Notes under the pieces: generated by a model
What the model was told of the DNA's origin: nothing
Seen by the model: the letters and a program-made list of their open reading frames with translations, nothing else
The model's database searches: none
Position numbers and translations under genes: made by a program
In this document: piece after piece, positions 1-10,874 of the stretch
How positions within the stretch are numbered: the stretch's first letter is position 1
Layout: every line of letters starts with the position of its first letter
Source: Cycas panzhihuaensis
Taxonomy: Eukaryota > Cycadophyta
Reading direction: 5' to 3'
DNA length: 64,000 nucleotides
NCBI GenBank assembly: GCA_023213395.1
Contig: CM041465.1
Coordinates: 52,707,741 to 52,771,740, forward strand

Positions 1-1342
1 CCTTGTTTGAGCCACTTTATAAGGGCAAGCTCCTTGGTATATTTCTGATGAATCACATGTTGATTTATCTAGCTTTTCATCAGTCACTCCTCCCTTACCT
101 TGAACTATTAATATGGTTCAATAAATGAGGGGTTAATCAACCCCTATCCACTTAATTGAGGGGCCACACTAGACCTCCTTATCTTGTAGCTCTGATAAGG
201 ACATTGAATCTGTATTTTCCCATGATGAATTGATCATATATAACCCTAATCCATATAGGACTCCTTCTCCACTAATAAGGAATAGACCTATTATGTAGAT
301 GCACTTAAACTCTTTTGAAAAGTCACTTCATTACATGGAGGTGGCAACTTACTATTATGAGTTTTTTCCCACATCACATTTATCTCCAACACCTATAAGT
401 AAAACTATCCATAAGATAGATTAATTTAAAAATTACAAGACCTTGCTAGAGCACCTGGTAGGATCATCATCTAATTTACATTTTGATAACCATAAACTTG
501 GTTTCTAGAAATTATTAGCTATTGCTTCCCCCTTGGTTGACCCCAACATAATTACTATTCCACCCAATCCATAAATAGACCAAGCACCCCCTCATTTTGA
601 GGAGGGAAACATCTTATGTGTTGGAGAAACTAGGGACATTATACTTGTCCCAGATAAGTTCATTAAGATTAGGGCTAAATATTCCCCCCAAGAGGTTAGG
701 GAGTATATGGAACTCTTTCATAAGTTCTATGATGTCTTTGCATGGGATTATACTAATATGAAGGGGGTAGACCCTAATAATATCACCTGTAATCTAAAAA
801 TAATCCCTAGTACTAGTCTCATTAAATAGAAATAAAGGCTCTTGTACCCCAAGCTTTTGGATATAATAAAGATGGAGGTTGAAAATTTGTACAACATTAT
901 CCTAATCACCTCCATACATTACCTAAAATAGGTTTCTATCATTGTGTTAGTAGCCAAAAAGGATAGGACCATATATATTTGCATAAACTTTTAGGATATT
1001 AACAACACTAGTCCTAAGGATAACTTTTCTCTCTTATTCATCAATTAAATTATTGATAAAACCATTAGATTTGAAGCCATGTCCTTGATGGATGGTTTCT
1101 TTAGATATAACTAGATTCAAATGCCACCCAAAGACCACCATAGGGTTGTCTTCACTACTCCCTAGGGGATGTTCGCTTACAAAGTGATGTCATTCATCTT
1201 GAATAATATTGGCACTATATATTAGCGGGCCATGTATTTCATCTTCCATGACCTCATTAATAAGATTCATGATGTCTTCATGGATGATATGATGGGCCTA
1301 CCATGTAAGAGGATTAACCACCCTATTGACCTAAGAAAGATA
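1..1342 (+). pseudogene. Decayed Tat-type Ty3/gypsy pol, protease-RT linker and RT part (element G, piece 1)
   Basis: Translating the + strand with many interrupting stops gives a polyprotein collinear with the pol of element A (16.2-17.1 kb). It runs from a linker around 400-600 (LLEHL), through EEGNILCVGETRDI near 600 and FAWDYTNMKGVDP at about 736-775, to RT blocks VAKKDRTIYICINF (about 950-990), AMSLMDGFF (about 1076-1105) and VFMDDMMG (about 1273-1300). The catalytic box reads FMDD instead of the usual YVDD. The frame is cut at 1342 by element B and resumes at 23537 in the middle of the same RT motif (KYHVS). Nothing coding is recognised in about 1-380. This is a dead, old copy; the lineage call rests on similarity to A. 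Confidence 0.8.
1338..1342. repeat. Target-site duplication AGATA of element B, left copy
   Basis: AGATA lies directly before the LTR start TGTTGAGAAG and again at 23532-23536 directly after the LTR end CCTAACA. The G reading frame rejoins across it. Confidence 0.92.
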
Positions 1343-1982
1343 TGTTGAGAAGATAAGGTCCCAACCCTTAAACTACCACCAAGATCTAAACTATTCTTGC
1401 AACTAGTTACAAGAATCAAAACTAAAATTTAATATGTAAGTTCTTAAACCATAGATAAAATAATAAAATGAACAAGAAATCCAAGCATCACATATACACC
1501 CAATATACAATGGTAAAACCCTAGCAGTATGCTAGGGAAACATCCATATAGGAAAGATATCGATCTTTATTGTCAAAGAATGGAGAAAATATACATAATC
1601 TATAGTAAAGTAATCACAGCAATAACAACCAGTTACCCAACTCCTCATAGTACATTGAACACTATCAACATGATAAAAAATGCCCTAAATTAGGCTACAT
1701 GAGAGAGTCATATAAGGCAGAGATCTTGATCGTAGAATCTAGGGTATTTTGAGCGAACAACCCTAATTCTCTTTACAATTTAATATACTTTCTAGTGCTA
1801 GATTTTTAAGTTGGGGGATATCGCCCTCGAACCCCCTCTTTATGGGGGTTGTTCCACACCCCCCTAGCCAAGGGGGGCTCCCGCCTCCCTTGGAACCCCC
1901 TAAGGAAGGTTTTGGGGGGAAGCTGCACTGCTAACCTGTCAAAATTTTAGCCTCCAAATCATTGTTGTCATATTACCTAATA
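1343..1982 (-). repeat. 3' LTR of element B (intact copy)
   Basis: It starts TGTTGAGAAGATAAGG and ends CCTAATA, where the other copy ends CCTAACA. About 1835-1922 is an unusual stretch of G and C runs (CCCCCTC, GGGGG, CCCCCC, GGGGGG). The same stretch in the other LTR is where element A inserted. Confidence 0.9.
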
Positions 1983-1993
1983 ATCTCCACCTT
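1983..1993 (-). other. Polypurine tract of element B
   Basis: On the minus strand AAGGTGGAGAT directly precedes the 3' LTR. This is the usual place and style of a copia plus-strand primer. Confidence 0.75.
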
Positions 1994-2039
1994 GACCACA
2001 ATTTACCTGATACCTTTCCCGGGCCCTTCATCACCTTTT

Positions 2040-2738
2040 CTGCAAGTCAAGATAAGTCAAACACTATTTGAACTTCTCTAATAGTACTAGTTTTGTGAAT
2101 ATATCAGCACAATTCTGCTTTATGTTAACCTTCTCAAGTACCACTCCACTTACTTCCACAACATGTCTAACAAAATGGTACTTAAGAGCAATATGCTTTG
2201 TCTTACTATGATAAGATGGATTCTTGGCTAGGTAAATAGCACTTTGACTATCACAAAATACCTTTATCTTTTCTTATTTCCTTCTAAGCTCAACCAATAG
2301 ACCTTGTAACCAAATTGCTTCTTTATAAGCATGTGTCGCAATAACATATTTAACTTCTATAGTTGATAATGTAATTATGCTCTATAATTTTGACATCCAA
2401 CAAACTGGACCATTTGCAAGAGTGAATATATAACCTAAAGTAGACCTTCTCTTATCTAAATATCCTATAAAGTCTAAATCAATATATTTATAAACCTGAT
2501 TACCTGTACCTCCAAAGGTGGTGCAATAGTCACTTGTGCCTCTCAAATATTGAAGCATGCATTTCACTATTGCCTAATGTTCCTTTCCTAGATTTGCCAT
2601 AAACCTGCTAACTACACTAACTGCATGTGAAATGTCAGGTCTTGTACATACCATGGCATACATCAAGCTTCCTAATGCACTAGTATAAGGCACATGAGAC
2701 ATATAAAACTTTTCTTCTTCATTACTAGGATTCATACT
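2040..2738 (-). pseudogene. Element B RNase H domain
   Basis: The minus-strand reading contains LGSLMYAMVCTRPDI, then LQYLRGTSDYC, YLDKRRSTLGY and FCDSQSAIYLAKNP, ending with a CADIFTK motif near 2090-2110. These are the standard copia RNase H blocks; D-KRRST-GY is typical of Tork/Tnt1-type elements. The longest open piece is 2382-2567. In-frame stops replace several Gln, Trp or Glu codons. It would remove RNA from RNA:DNA hybrids during reverse transcription, but is inactive here. Confidence 0.85.
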
Positions 2739-3640
2739 CTAAGAAAGCTTGAAATGGGAAGCCAATGGGATACTTACTGGTTTCACATTTTCCATGCCAA
2801 ACCTAGTTAGTACCTTCTCTACATATTTCTGCTGTGATAACCATAGCTTATCATTTTTCCTATCTCTATTTATCTCCATACCTAAGATTTGTTTTGTAGC
2901 TCCTAGATCCTTCATATCAAAAGTCCTAGCCAATTGAGCCTTTAACTTATTGATTTCTTCCATGCTCTTGCTTGCAATCAGTATGTCATCAACATACAGT
3001 ACCAAGATAATGAATAAGCCATTATCCATGAATTTAAAGTAAACACAATAATCATACTCAGTTCTTTTAAAATTTTGGCTCTCCATGAAGCCATTAAAAT
3101 TCTTATACCATTTCCTGGGTGATTGCTTCAGGCCATACAATGATTTCCTAAGCCTGCAAACAAGTTTTTTTCTTCTATCTTATACAAGCCGTTCTAGCTA
3201 ATCCATATAGATCTCCTCATTTAAATCTCCATGTAAAAAAGTTATTTTTACATCTAACTTCTCCAACTCCAAATCAAGAAAAGCTACTAATGCTAACATC
3301 ACTCGAATTAAAACAAGTTTGACAATTGGTGAAAAGATCTTATGAAAGTCAATACCTGCTTTATGTACAAAGCCTTTAGCCATCAGCCTTACCTTGTATT
3401 TATCAACCTTTCTATCAACATCTATTTTCATCTTAAAAACCCACCTACAACCAATAATTTTCCTTCCATATAGAAATTCTACTAAGTCCCATGAATTATT
3501 TTTCTTCAAAGTATCTATCTCTTCCTGCATAGCCCTCTTCCACTTCTCACTATGGATATCATCTACTACTTCTTGATGACATATAGGCTCACCATCAGTA
3601 GAAACCAAAGCAATATAAGTAGAAGAGTTATACCTATCAA
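2739..3640 (-). pseudogene. Element B reverse transcriptase
   Basis: Two open pieces (3198-3608 and 2739-3140) together cover a copia RT. Visible blocks are NNSWDLVEF, IGCRWVFKMK, LDVKITFLHGDL, MYGLKQSPRKWY and the catalytic LYVDDILIA (about 2977-3003 on the + axis). The YVDD aspartates are intact. A frameshift or stop between the pieces near 3140-3200 breaks the domain. Close resemblance to tobacco Tnt1 in wording (GLKQSPR, ASK, LGMEI) supports the Tork lineage. Confidence 0.9.
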
Positions 3641-3779
3641 GTGGATGACTAACTCATATAGATCTTCTAACTATTGGCAGAGGAGTATCCACATACTCCT
3701 ATAAATCTTCTACAGATTCATTTTTAGAAAGATCTTCTTGCTCTTCTAATTCCAAAGATGGTTGGGTTTCAAACTTGAC

Positions 3780-4640
3780 CTATTGATATTCAACTTTTTT
3801 CTCCTCTTTCGCTTCAACTTCTACACTGTCTAATTTTAGAAGGGGAAATTCATCAAATACAACATCTCTATTAATGGTGATTTTGTGGGCAGTAGGATCC
3901 CACAACCTATACCCCTTCACACCATCTTTATAACCATAACCAATAAAGATACATCTTTTAGATTCTGGGTCTAACTTTGAACGTTTACTTTTATTAGTCA
4001 AGGCATAAGCATCACAACCAAAAACTTTCAAATTTGAATAGTCACATGAATGTCTAGTCTATACCTCTTCAGGAATCTTGCAATCTATTGCAAGTTATGG
4101 TGACCTATTTACTAGATAGCAAGTTGTTTGAATAGCTTTTGTCCATAATCCTTGCTCCACTCCTATATTACTTAGCATGCTTCTTATTCTTTTCAAGAGT
4201 GTCTTATTCATGTGCTCAACTATACCATTTTATTATTGAGTATAGCTAGTGGTCTTATGCCTTTCAATCCTAGCTTCTTCGCAATAGTTCTCAAACTCCA
4301 AGGAGTTGAACTCACCTCTATTGTCAGCTCTTAAACATTTGATTGACTTACTAGTGTTGTTCTCAACTAGAGCTTTGAACTGCTTAAACATACTAAAAAC
4401 TTCAGATTTCTTTTTCAAAAAATAGACCCATACCTTTTTGGAGTAATCATCTATAAATATGATAAAGCACAATGATCCTCCACAAGATATTGTAGGGGTT
4501 GCTCCCCACACATCTAAATGTATATAATCCAAAACACCTTTACTAGTGTGACTCCTTACTTTAAACTTGAGTCTACACTACTTTCCAAAAATACAATGTT
4601 TACAGAAAGCTAAATCTAAGAATTGTAAGTTAGGAAGTAA
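3780..4640 (-). pseudogene. Element B integrase
   Basis: Minus-strand pieces 4233-4532 and 3780-4031 read as a copia integrase: LDYIHLDVWG (first catalytic Asp), FIDDYSKKVWVYFLK, CLRADNRGEF (second Asp), and the C-terminal [15 protein letters not shown] with [18 protein letters not shown]. Upstream at about 4580-4640 is the zinc-binding pre-integrase part (FCKHCIFGK). An in-frame stop follows KTTSYTQ. The protein would insert the element's cDNA; it is broken. Confidence 0.88.
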
Positions 4641-5240
4641 CTTATAGTTTGTCAGCATCTTAAGTCCTCTCTCACTCATGTGCCCAAGTCTCTGGAGCTA
4701 AAACTAAGCTAGATCTTCTGCAGTCTTTGATAATGTAGCTACATGGCTGACATTTGTACTTCCCACTAAAATATAAAGGTCTCCTTTATTTAAGGCTTTC
4801 ATAACAACCAAGGCACCTTTTGATACCTTCAAGACTCCTTCATAACCTGTATGCTTATAACCACCTAAATCTAGTTCACCCAAGAAAATTAGATTCCTTT
4901 ATAGATCAGGTACATGTCTAACCTTAGTTAATGTTCTCACTACACCATCGAACATCTTAATTCTGATGCTACTAATGGCCATTGTCTTACAAGAAACTTC
5001 ATTTCCCATAAGTACATCACCACCATCAAGAGGTTGGTACAATGAGAACTAACTCTTGTGTGGACACATATGGTGTAAAGCACCTAAATCTAATAACCAG
5101 TCATGGTGATAATGGGAAACATTACAAGCAACCAAGACATCATCATCTGTATCTTGATTTGACTCCACCTGATTAGCCTCCTTAGCAGGATCTTCCTTTT
5201 TCTAAAACTCCTTCCTTTTGTATCAAACCTTCTGAAGGTG
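4641..5240 (-). pseudogene. Element B protease and pre-integrase region
   Basis: The minus strand at about 5067-5105 reads WLLDLGALHHM, matching the copia aspartic-protease signature WLLDSGASHHM with Ser and one Ala changed (DSGA to DLGA). It is followed by the usual NLI-LGELD and LQRLGHMSERGLK pre-integrase blocks. The altered active site suggests an inactive protease. Confidence 0.75.
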
Positions 5241-5957
5241 ACCAATCTAATTACAATTCCAATACCTAAGCTTACTTTTCTTGCCTTTTGAATTTGACCT
5301 TGATGTATCCCTGGAGCTTTGTCCTCTATCAATTGTTCTACCCCTTGCTATCATAGCTTCTAGTGTGGATGTTTCAAGACTAGACTTCCTACACACTTCT
5401 TCCATCAATAAAGTACTCATAATAGAATTATATTCTAATTCATCTATAGTGCTAAAACTAATTGAGATGATAATATTATCCTGGGATTCTGGTAATGAGC
5501 ATAACAAGGTAACAACCTTGTCCTCATCTTCAATTTTGACATCGATACTAGCCAACTAATAAATAAGAGTATTGAAAACATTTAAATGGTTAGTAATTTT
5601 TGTAACTTCCTTCATTCGTAATGAGTGCAGTTGCCTCTTCTAGTAGATTTAATTTGTTACTATTTTGGTCATATATAGGCCTTCCAACCAGGTCCATAAT
5701 CCTGCTATTGTCTGCTCCCCTATGATATTAAATAAAACTTCATCTACCAAGCATAATCATATTGTAATAAGAGCCTTTTTATCTAGATCATCCCATTCAT
5801 CATCATCCATCCTTGCGGGTTTCTTTATTTTACCTATAAGAGCTCTGTACAAATCTTGTTGTATAAGAACATCATATGCTTTCAACTTCCACAACTTGAA
5901 GTTGCTCTTGCCATTGAATTTCTCCACCTTAAACTTTGCAATTGCCAATTTCATCAT
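5241..5957 (-). pseudogene. Element B gag
   Basis: The minus-strand ATG at 5957 opens a copia gag: KVEKFNGKSNFKLWK, then LIQQDLYRAL, DEWDDLDKKAL. A further open piece (5247-5555) has LLCSLPESQDN and a damaged zinc knuckle RYWNCN near 5250-5270. Stops around 5560-5750 break it. Gag packages the element RNA in virus-like particles. Confidence 0.8.
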
Positions 5958-6015
5958 TTGGTATAGAAAAAGCTAACACTAAAACCTTCATAAACTCACT
6001 GCAAAAATAAAAGTA

Positions 6016-6028
6016 GCTCTGATACTAC
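6016..6028 (-). other. Primer-binding site of element B (initiator Met tRNA)
   Basis: On the minus strand GTAGTATCAGAGC directly follows the 5' LTR; it matches the plant tRNA-iMet site TGGTATCAGAGC but for one or two bases. Confidence 0.85.
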
Positions 6029-6029
6029 T

Positions 6030-6604
6030 TGTTGAGAAGATAAGGTCCTAACCCTTAGAGTGCCACCAAGATCTAAACTATTCTTGCAACTAGTTATAGG
6101 AATCAAAACTAAAATTTAACATACAAGTTCTTAAACTAGAGATGAAACAATAAAATGAACAAGAAAGCCAAGCATCATATATACACTCGATATAATGTGG
6201 TAAAATGCTAACAATATGCTAAGGAAACATCCACATAGGAAAGGTATCAATCTTTATTGTTAAAGAATGCAGAAAATGTACATAATCTATAGTAAAGTGC
6301 TTATAGCAACAACAACTAGCTGCCCAACTTCTCATAGTATATTGAACAATATCAACATAATGAAAAATACCCTAAATCGAGCTATATGAGAGAGTCATAC
6401 AAAGCACAAATCTTGACCGTAGAATCTAGGGTATTTTGAGTGAATGGCCATGATTCTCTTTACAATTTAATATACTTTCAAGTGCTAGATTTGTGGGTCA
6501 GGGGCTATCACCCATGAACCCCCTCTTTATGGGGGGCATTCCACACCCCCCTAGCCAAGAGGGGCTCCTTCCCCCCTTGGAACCCCCTGAGGAAGGTTTG
6601 GGGG
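6030..6604 (-). repeat. 5' LTR of element B, left piece
   Basis: It aligns with 1343-1920 and stops in a GGGGG run, where element A begins with TGGACGC. The missing end is at 23463-23531. Confidence 0.92.
6600..6604. repeat. Target-site duplication GGGGG of element A, left copy
   Basis: Five G's precede TGGACGC; five G's recur at 23463-23467 immediately after the other LTR end. Confidence 0.88.
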
Positions 6605-9332
6605 TGGACGCACATCTACGGGATAGCTACCTAACTAAATAGGTATGGTAAGAGCTGGTGATAATATGATCGAGAAAGAGACCTATAAGTAGGGTAATTA
6701 CCACGCAGGGTGCCCTATGCACTGGAGCGCGAGTTCGGGACTTGCAATGGAATGTAGCTACCAAAGGGTGATCTCCCCACCACTTCGAACAAGAGGTGAG
6801 GAGGCGTAGGGTTAGCCTGGGTTGACCTAACGGAAGGATCCTCCCACCCTTGGATGGCTGGAAGGGGAAGGAGAGGAACCTTCAAGGGTTTCCCTAAAGT
6901 AGCGAGAAACAAAGAAGGACAAGCAAGCTGTTGGCCTATAGACGGGGTCACTTTGGTTATCCAGCGAAGCAGGGAACCAAAGGAAAGCAAGAGGGATGAC
7001 CCAAGAAGATAGGTCAAGGTATGCCTAAGCAAACTAACCAAATACACAAGTAATAGGACGAGCACGAAGCTTGCGCGGTAAAGGAAAAGAGGAAAGGCGA
7101 AAAGGAGCGGTCCTTATGACCTTTTCCTATGGGTAGAGAAGGTGCATACAATGAAATAAATAAAGTATGAACCAAAAGCAATGTTAAGTTTCCCTTTTGA
7201 TTTCCAATGAGTTAATTACTACTTATGAAAAGGAATTCAAAAGGAAAGAGTAGTAGGGTGGAGCAAAGTATGTACCCAAACCGGAGGCATGCATGACGAT
7301 GGACACTCCCGAGGGACACCAAAACTACTCCACGAGGTGCGGCGGATGCGAAGCATCGCAGCAGATTAGAATGAGGGCCTCTCTTACCTTCCCCAGAAAA
7401 ATATTAAAGTGCAAAACCAAGGAAAGAAAGAAACTAAATACTAGTAACTAATGAAGCATAAAAGTACAATATACATAGGAGCACTTACCAGCAACGGAAC
7501 AAGCAAAAAATACCCTTTGCACTCCCCAAGCACCTGCAAGCAACGTCAACCTTCCCATTTTTGGAGAAAGGGTACTAACATGCAATGGTGGGATCCTAAT
7601 AATACATGTCTATGTAATACAAATATAAACTTAAACACATATATATTAGCATCAACACAATGATGATAATATGTAAAAGAGGACAACTAAAGCGAAAAGA
7701 AAAGTAACTGGTAAGCTTCGGAGTGGCCCACCTCCCACAAGCAATAACCCTAACCTCTCCCCAAAAGCCATAAGGCAGCAAGGGCAAGGCCAAGAAAGAT
7801 GGCTGGAAATAGTAGCAAGGGAGTTGGAAGGAACCAAAGAAGACCTACGGCAGGCCGGGATGCTATGGAGATCAAACCAGGATGCCGAGAAAAGAGTTAG
7901 GCAAAGAACAAGCGGTCGAGACTTATGTGAGTCACCTGGACCTAAGCCTAAGCCCTCAAACCAATGCTACAATGTGTGATAGCACTAATTTTAGTGGCTA
8001 AGGAAGGGCCAACAAACCCTTGTTTGGGTGCCAAGGATAGCATAAGGCAAGAGGGAAGGTTTGGGGGGCTTAAAGCTGCTTGACGAGCGTGGAAGGTGGT
8101 GCGGAATCTACCCAGCTCTCTCCCAAACCCTATGTCAACCCTCAGTACCACTGCCTTAAGCAACAAACGTAGGTGAGGAGGCACTATAAAAGAGGTAACA
8201 CAGTCTAATACAGAGAGGAAAATAACCCTCACAAAGATAAACAAAGAAACAAGTAAGGTAGGGTATCAATAGCACAAGAGAAACAACTCAAACTAATGAA
8301 TACCTGAGTGGAAGAGGAGAGGTGCTTGCCTCAGCTAAGGGCTGGTAAGGAGAGGCTAAGAAATCAGCCCAGAATTATGGTGTAGCAAGTTTGGGACCTT
8401 GCTAATAAAGTTGAGGGGAGAACACCTGTACTTGGAATACTTGAAGGCTGCCTGGGGTAAGAATCTACTGAAATCTCTCCAAGGGGCCCTCTCCAAGGCG
8501 CGTGAGGGGCTAGGAAGATGTCCTAGTTACACCGAAGGAGAGCTGGGTGCTGGAGGAGAGACGCAGGTCCTGTAGTAGCAGTAGGGCAGTAGAGAAAAGC
8601 AGAGCACAGCGTGGTTTCCTTGAGGAGCAATCCAAAAAGTGAGCCAAAAGTCCTCAAAAATAAGTAAATGATGACTTAAGTACCCAACCCAAACCCTAAA
8701 GTGAGCGATTAGGGTTTGACTAGCAGCGAGTTAAGTCATGAGACACATGGTAGTTTCGCAATAAATGTGAAATTGCTATAGTGGATTTAAAAAATAAGTT
8801 AGAACAGTCATACCACTGGAAAATCTGTGGTACTATGGATATTCCGACGGTATCACAAAAATCTCGGTGGTATTTGCCTAGAGGCAAAAATAGGGCTGGC
8901 CAGCCAACCTAGGCTATGGGCAGATGACAAAAAGGGCCAATAGAGGGCTGAGACACCTACCCAGACGTAAACAAGCCAACAAACAGGTCCAAAAGAGCAA
9001 AAATAGGGCTCAAACGGTGTGGCAAGTCAACCAAATAATGACAGGTCATTACACGGGTAGGGGTGGTATAAGCCAAGTGGATCTTGGAGTGAGGAGGGCA
9101 GAATGCGGGAAGTGGAGTGGCCACCAGGGTGTTACACTTGCTAGGAGTATGCCCCTCCTATAGTCGTCATAGGCTAAAATAAGTGTAGGTGAAGGCAAAG
9201 TCGTCTACAAGGCCACAAACATGCAGACATGCAAGAAAACACTCATCAAAAGAGAGCGATGATAAGGTGAGAAACATACCTACACTTACCTGAGTCGGTG
9301 ATTCTGTATCCATTCCTGGAAGCCAGGAAACA
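6605..9332 (-). repeat. 3' LTR of element A
   Basis: On the minus strand it starts TGTTTCCTGG and ends GCGTCCA; the copy at 20737-23462 aligns throughout with scattered mostly transition differences. Short ORFs here recur in the other LTR only because the LTR is duplicated; I see no LTR-encoded protein. Between about 8805 and 8885 lie imperfect palindromes built on GGTAC/GGTAT. Confidence 0.92.
9313..9329. other. LTR-start hairpin, element A 3' LTR
   Basis: TTCCTGG-AAG-CCAGGAA is a perfect 7-bp stem with a 3-nt loop, three bases inside the LTR terminus next to the polypurine tract. The equivalent positions of the other Tat LTRs in this window keep pairing with different bases. Confidence 0.8.
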
Positions 9333-9344
9333 CTGCCCCCTTGG
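9333..9344 (-). other. Polypurine tract of element A
   Basis: Minus-strand CCAAGGGGGCAG directly precedes the LTR start TGTTTCC. Confidence 0.8.
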
Positions 9345-9743
9345 CAGTAGAGCCTCGCCGCTCGGAAGCTTGGTGCGATGGCGAATGCTGGCAACACAAC
9401 TGTTAGTAGTACATATGTATATAGATATATCAATCAAGATTATAACAGTAGGCAAGGGTGCTGGCAAGTGTCATGGCAGAATGCGTGTATATGAAAGTAG
9501 CAGTGGAGACAACATAGGGGCTACCTATGAGCCACCTGGGAACCGACTAGAAAAATAAGAACGGTGAGGGGGCTGCCCCCACCACAAAAGATGTAGAAGA
9601 GATGCATAACTAAGTAAAGAATAAGCAAAGCTTAGGCACCATAGTTTTACCTTGTTAGCAGCCAGGTTTCAGAGGTGCGAATGGGTCGTAAAGCAAAGTA
9701 TAAGATGACCTGGGGCTTGGGCGACAGGAGGGCCAGACAAGCC
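9345..9743 (-). other. Non-coding spacer between second RNase H and polypurine tract, element A
   Basis: About 400 bp with no conserved ORF. The minus strand near 9345-9390 (CATTCGCCATCGCACC and GGCGAGGCTCT) matches the same position of element D near 53295-53340, so this 3' untranslated end is shared by both. Confidence 0.6.
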
Positions 9744-10166
9744 TCAGGGATGGTCAGCAAGGAGAGGAAGGCAACACTCAAGGATGAGGTGAATGAGACT
9801 ATCTACCTCAGTGTTGAGGGCATGAGGGATATGTTAGATATCGACAAAAGAGAAGTGGGCCAGGAGAGATTTTGCAGCAGAAGCAAGAGTCCTCAAGTGA
9901 GGGCACTGCACCTAGTAAACCTGGGTGAGATGAGACACCACAACTTGAGAGTCTCAAAGCAAAACGATAGGTCCATGATGAAAACATAGAGCATCAGTAA
10001 GGGCTTCGATAACAACTACATATTTGGCTTCGTTGTTAGTAGCCTCTGGGAGGAAGATCCCAAAGCGGAGGAGATGATATCCAGAAGGGCTATGGAGAAT
10101 GCATGTAGTGACAAAAGGTCCAGGATTACCGCGGCTTCCGCCGCCGGTAAAGATGTAGATGGACAT
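9744..10166 (-). pseudogene. Second, archaeal-type RNase H of element A
   Basis: From a minus-strand ATG at 10166 one frame of 141 codons reads IFTGGGSRGNPGP, EATNNEAKYVVVIEAL, DSQVVVSHLTQVY and ALNTEVDSL, with in-frame stops at about three sites and a terminal TGA at 9744-9746. The motif order (first Asp block, Glu in NNEA-Y, Asp in DSQ, then N-E-D) is that of the extra RNase H of Tat elements. The first catalytic Asp is Gly here (FTDGG to FTGGG). It probably helped the viral RNase H during replication; it is inactive in this copy. The copy in D keeps the Asp. Confidence 0.85.
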
Positions 10167-10683
10167 GGGTGATACAAAGTCCTGGTAGTCAATAGATAAT
10201 AAAAGTGACACTCGAAAGGCAAGCAGAAAGTGGCCATGAAGGGTAGGAGGACCTAGCAATGAGGTTAACCAGGGCGAGAGCAAGCAGTCCGATCACCGGT
10301 AGAGAGTGGTCAGAGGAAAAAGCCTCTTGAGGCACCAAAAGGTCACTTCGGAAAGTAAAACATGCCCCCAGGCAGGGGAGCATTCCCTTTGGGGACCCCA
10401 AGAGTACAAAAGGACTGCGGAAATGAGTCCAAGGTGACGAAACGAGCCAAAAGAGTATAAACTCGGGCATGCACGAGAGTGGCACGTAAAACGAGATAGA
10501 AAGGCCTAGCAAAAGGTGCAAAAATGAAGCACCATAAATGCACCTACGAGAAAGCACAAAAGGGGTGTCAAGAGAGGACAACGGATGATAGGGCCAGAAG
10601 GTAAAGACAATCAGGGGAACGGGACGGTCCCAACGGTTGTCACGGGGCCAAAAATGGAAGAAGTGCCCGTTGGGGCCCTTGCC
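10167..10683. other. Spacer between second RNase H and antisense promoter, element A
   Basis: Both strands contain ORFs but none shows family features. The sequence aligns with 52040-52568 of element D over its whole length (for example around the GGGGACCCCAAGAG/CTTTTGGG and GTGCACGCC-like segments). It therefore separates two divergent transcription units: the RNase H on the minus strand and the antisense gene on the plus strand. Confidence 0.55.
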
Positions 10684-10690
10684 TATATAA
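10684..10690 (+). promoter_or_regulatory. TATA box of the antisense gene, element A
   Basis: GCCTATATAAGGAAA is conserved at the same place and orientation in element D (minus strand, 52033-52039), each about 160-170 bp upstream of the exon-1 ATG. In both copies the next 40 bp (GATTCATTTTCACC) is also conserved, as expected for a start-site region. Confidence 0.65.
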
Positions 10691-10874
10691 GGAAATCGAA
10701 CAGAAAATGGATTCATTTTCACCAGCTCTCATACGAAACCAGAGCCATTTCCTTATGCAGTGGAGTGCTGCCCAACTTCAGAGGCACGCAGAGAGAGATC
10801 GAATCATTGGATCAGAGATCAGAGAGAGCCAGTGAGATCAATAAGACGACATGGCGATAGCGAGACCGGATCCA

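Noticed and set aside
7596-8244. Several hydrophobic ORFs inside the A LTRs, which might suggest membrane proteins
   Set aside because: They overlap each other in different frames, have counterparts only through LTR duplication, and are not kept in the D LTRs.
8924-9163. 79-codon ORF on the + strand, repeated at 23054-23293
   Set aside because: It recurs only because it lies in both LTRs of element A; no protein features and no extra conservation beyond the LTR.
10189-10722. 177-codon minus-strand ORF upstream of the second RNase H in A
   Set aside because: It is out of frame with the RNase H, is not kept as a frame in D, and overlaps the conserved antisense TATA box.
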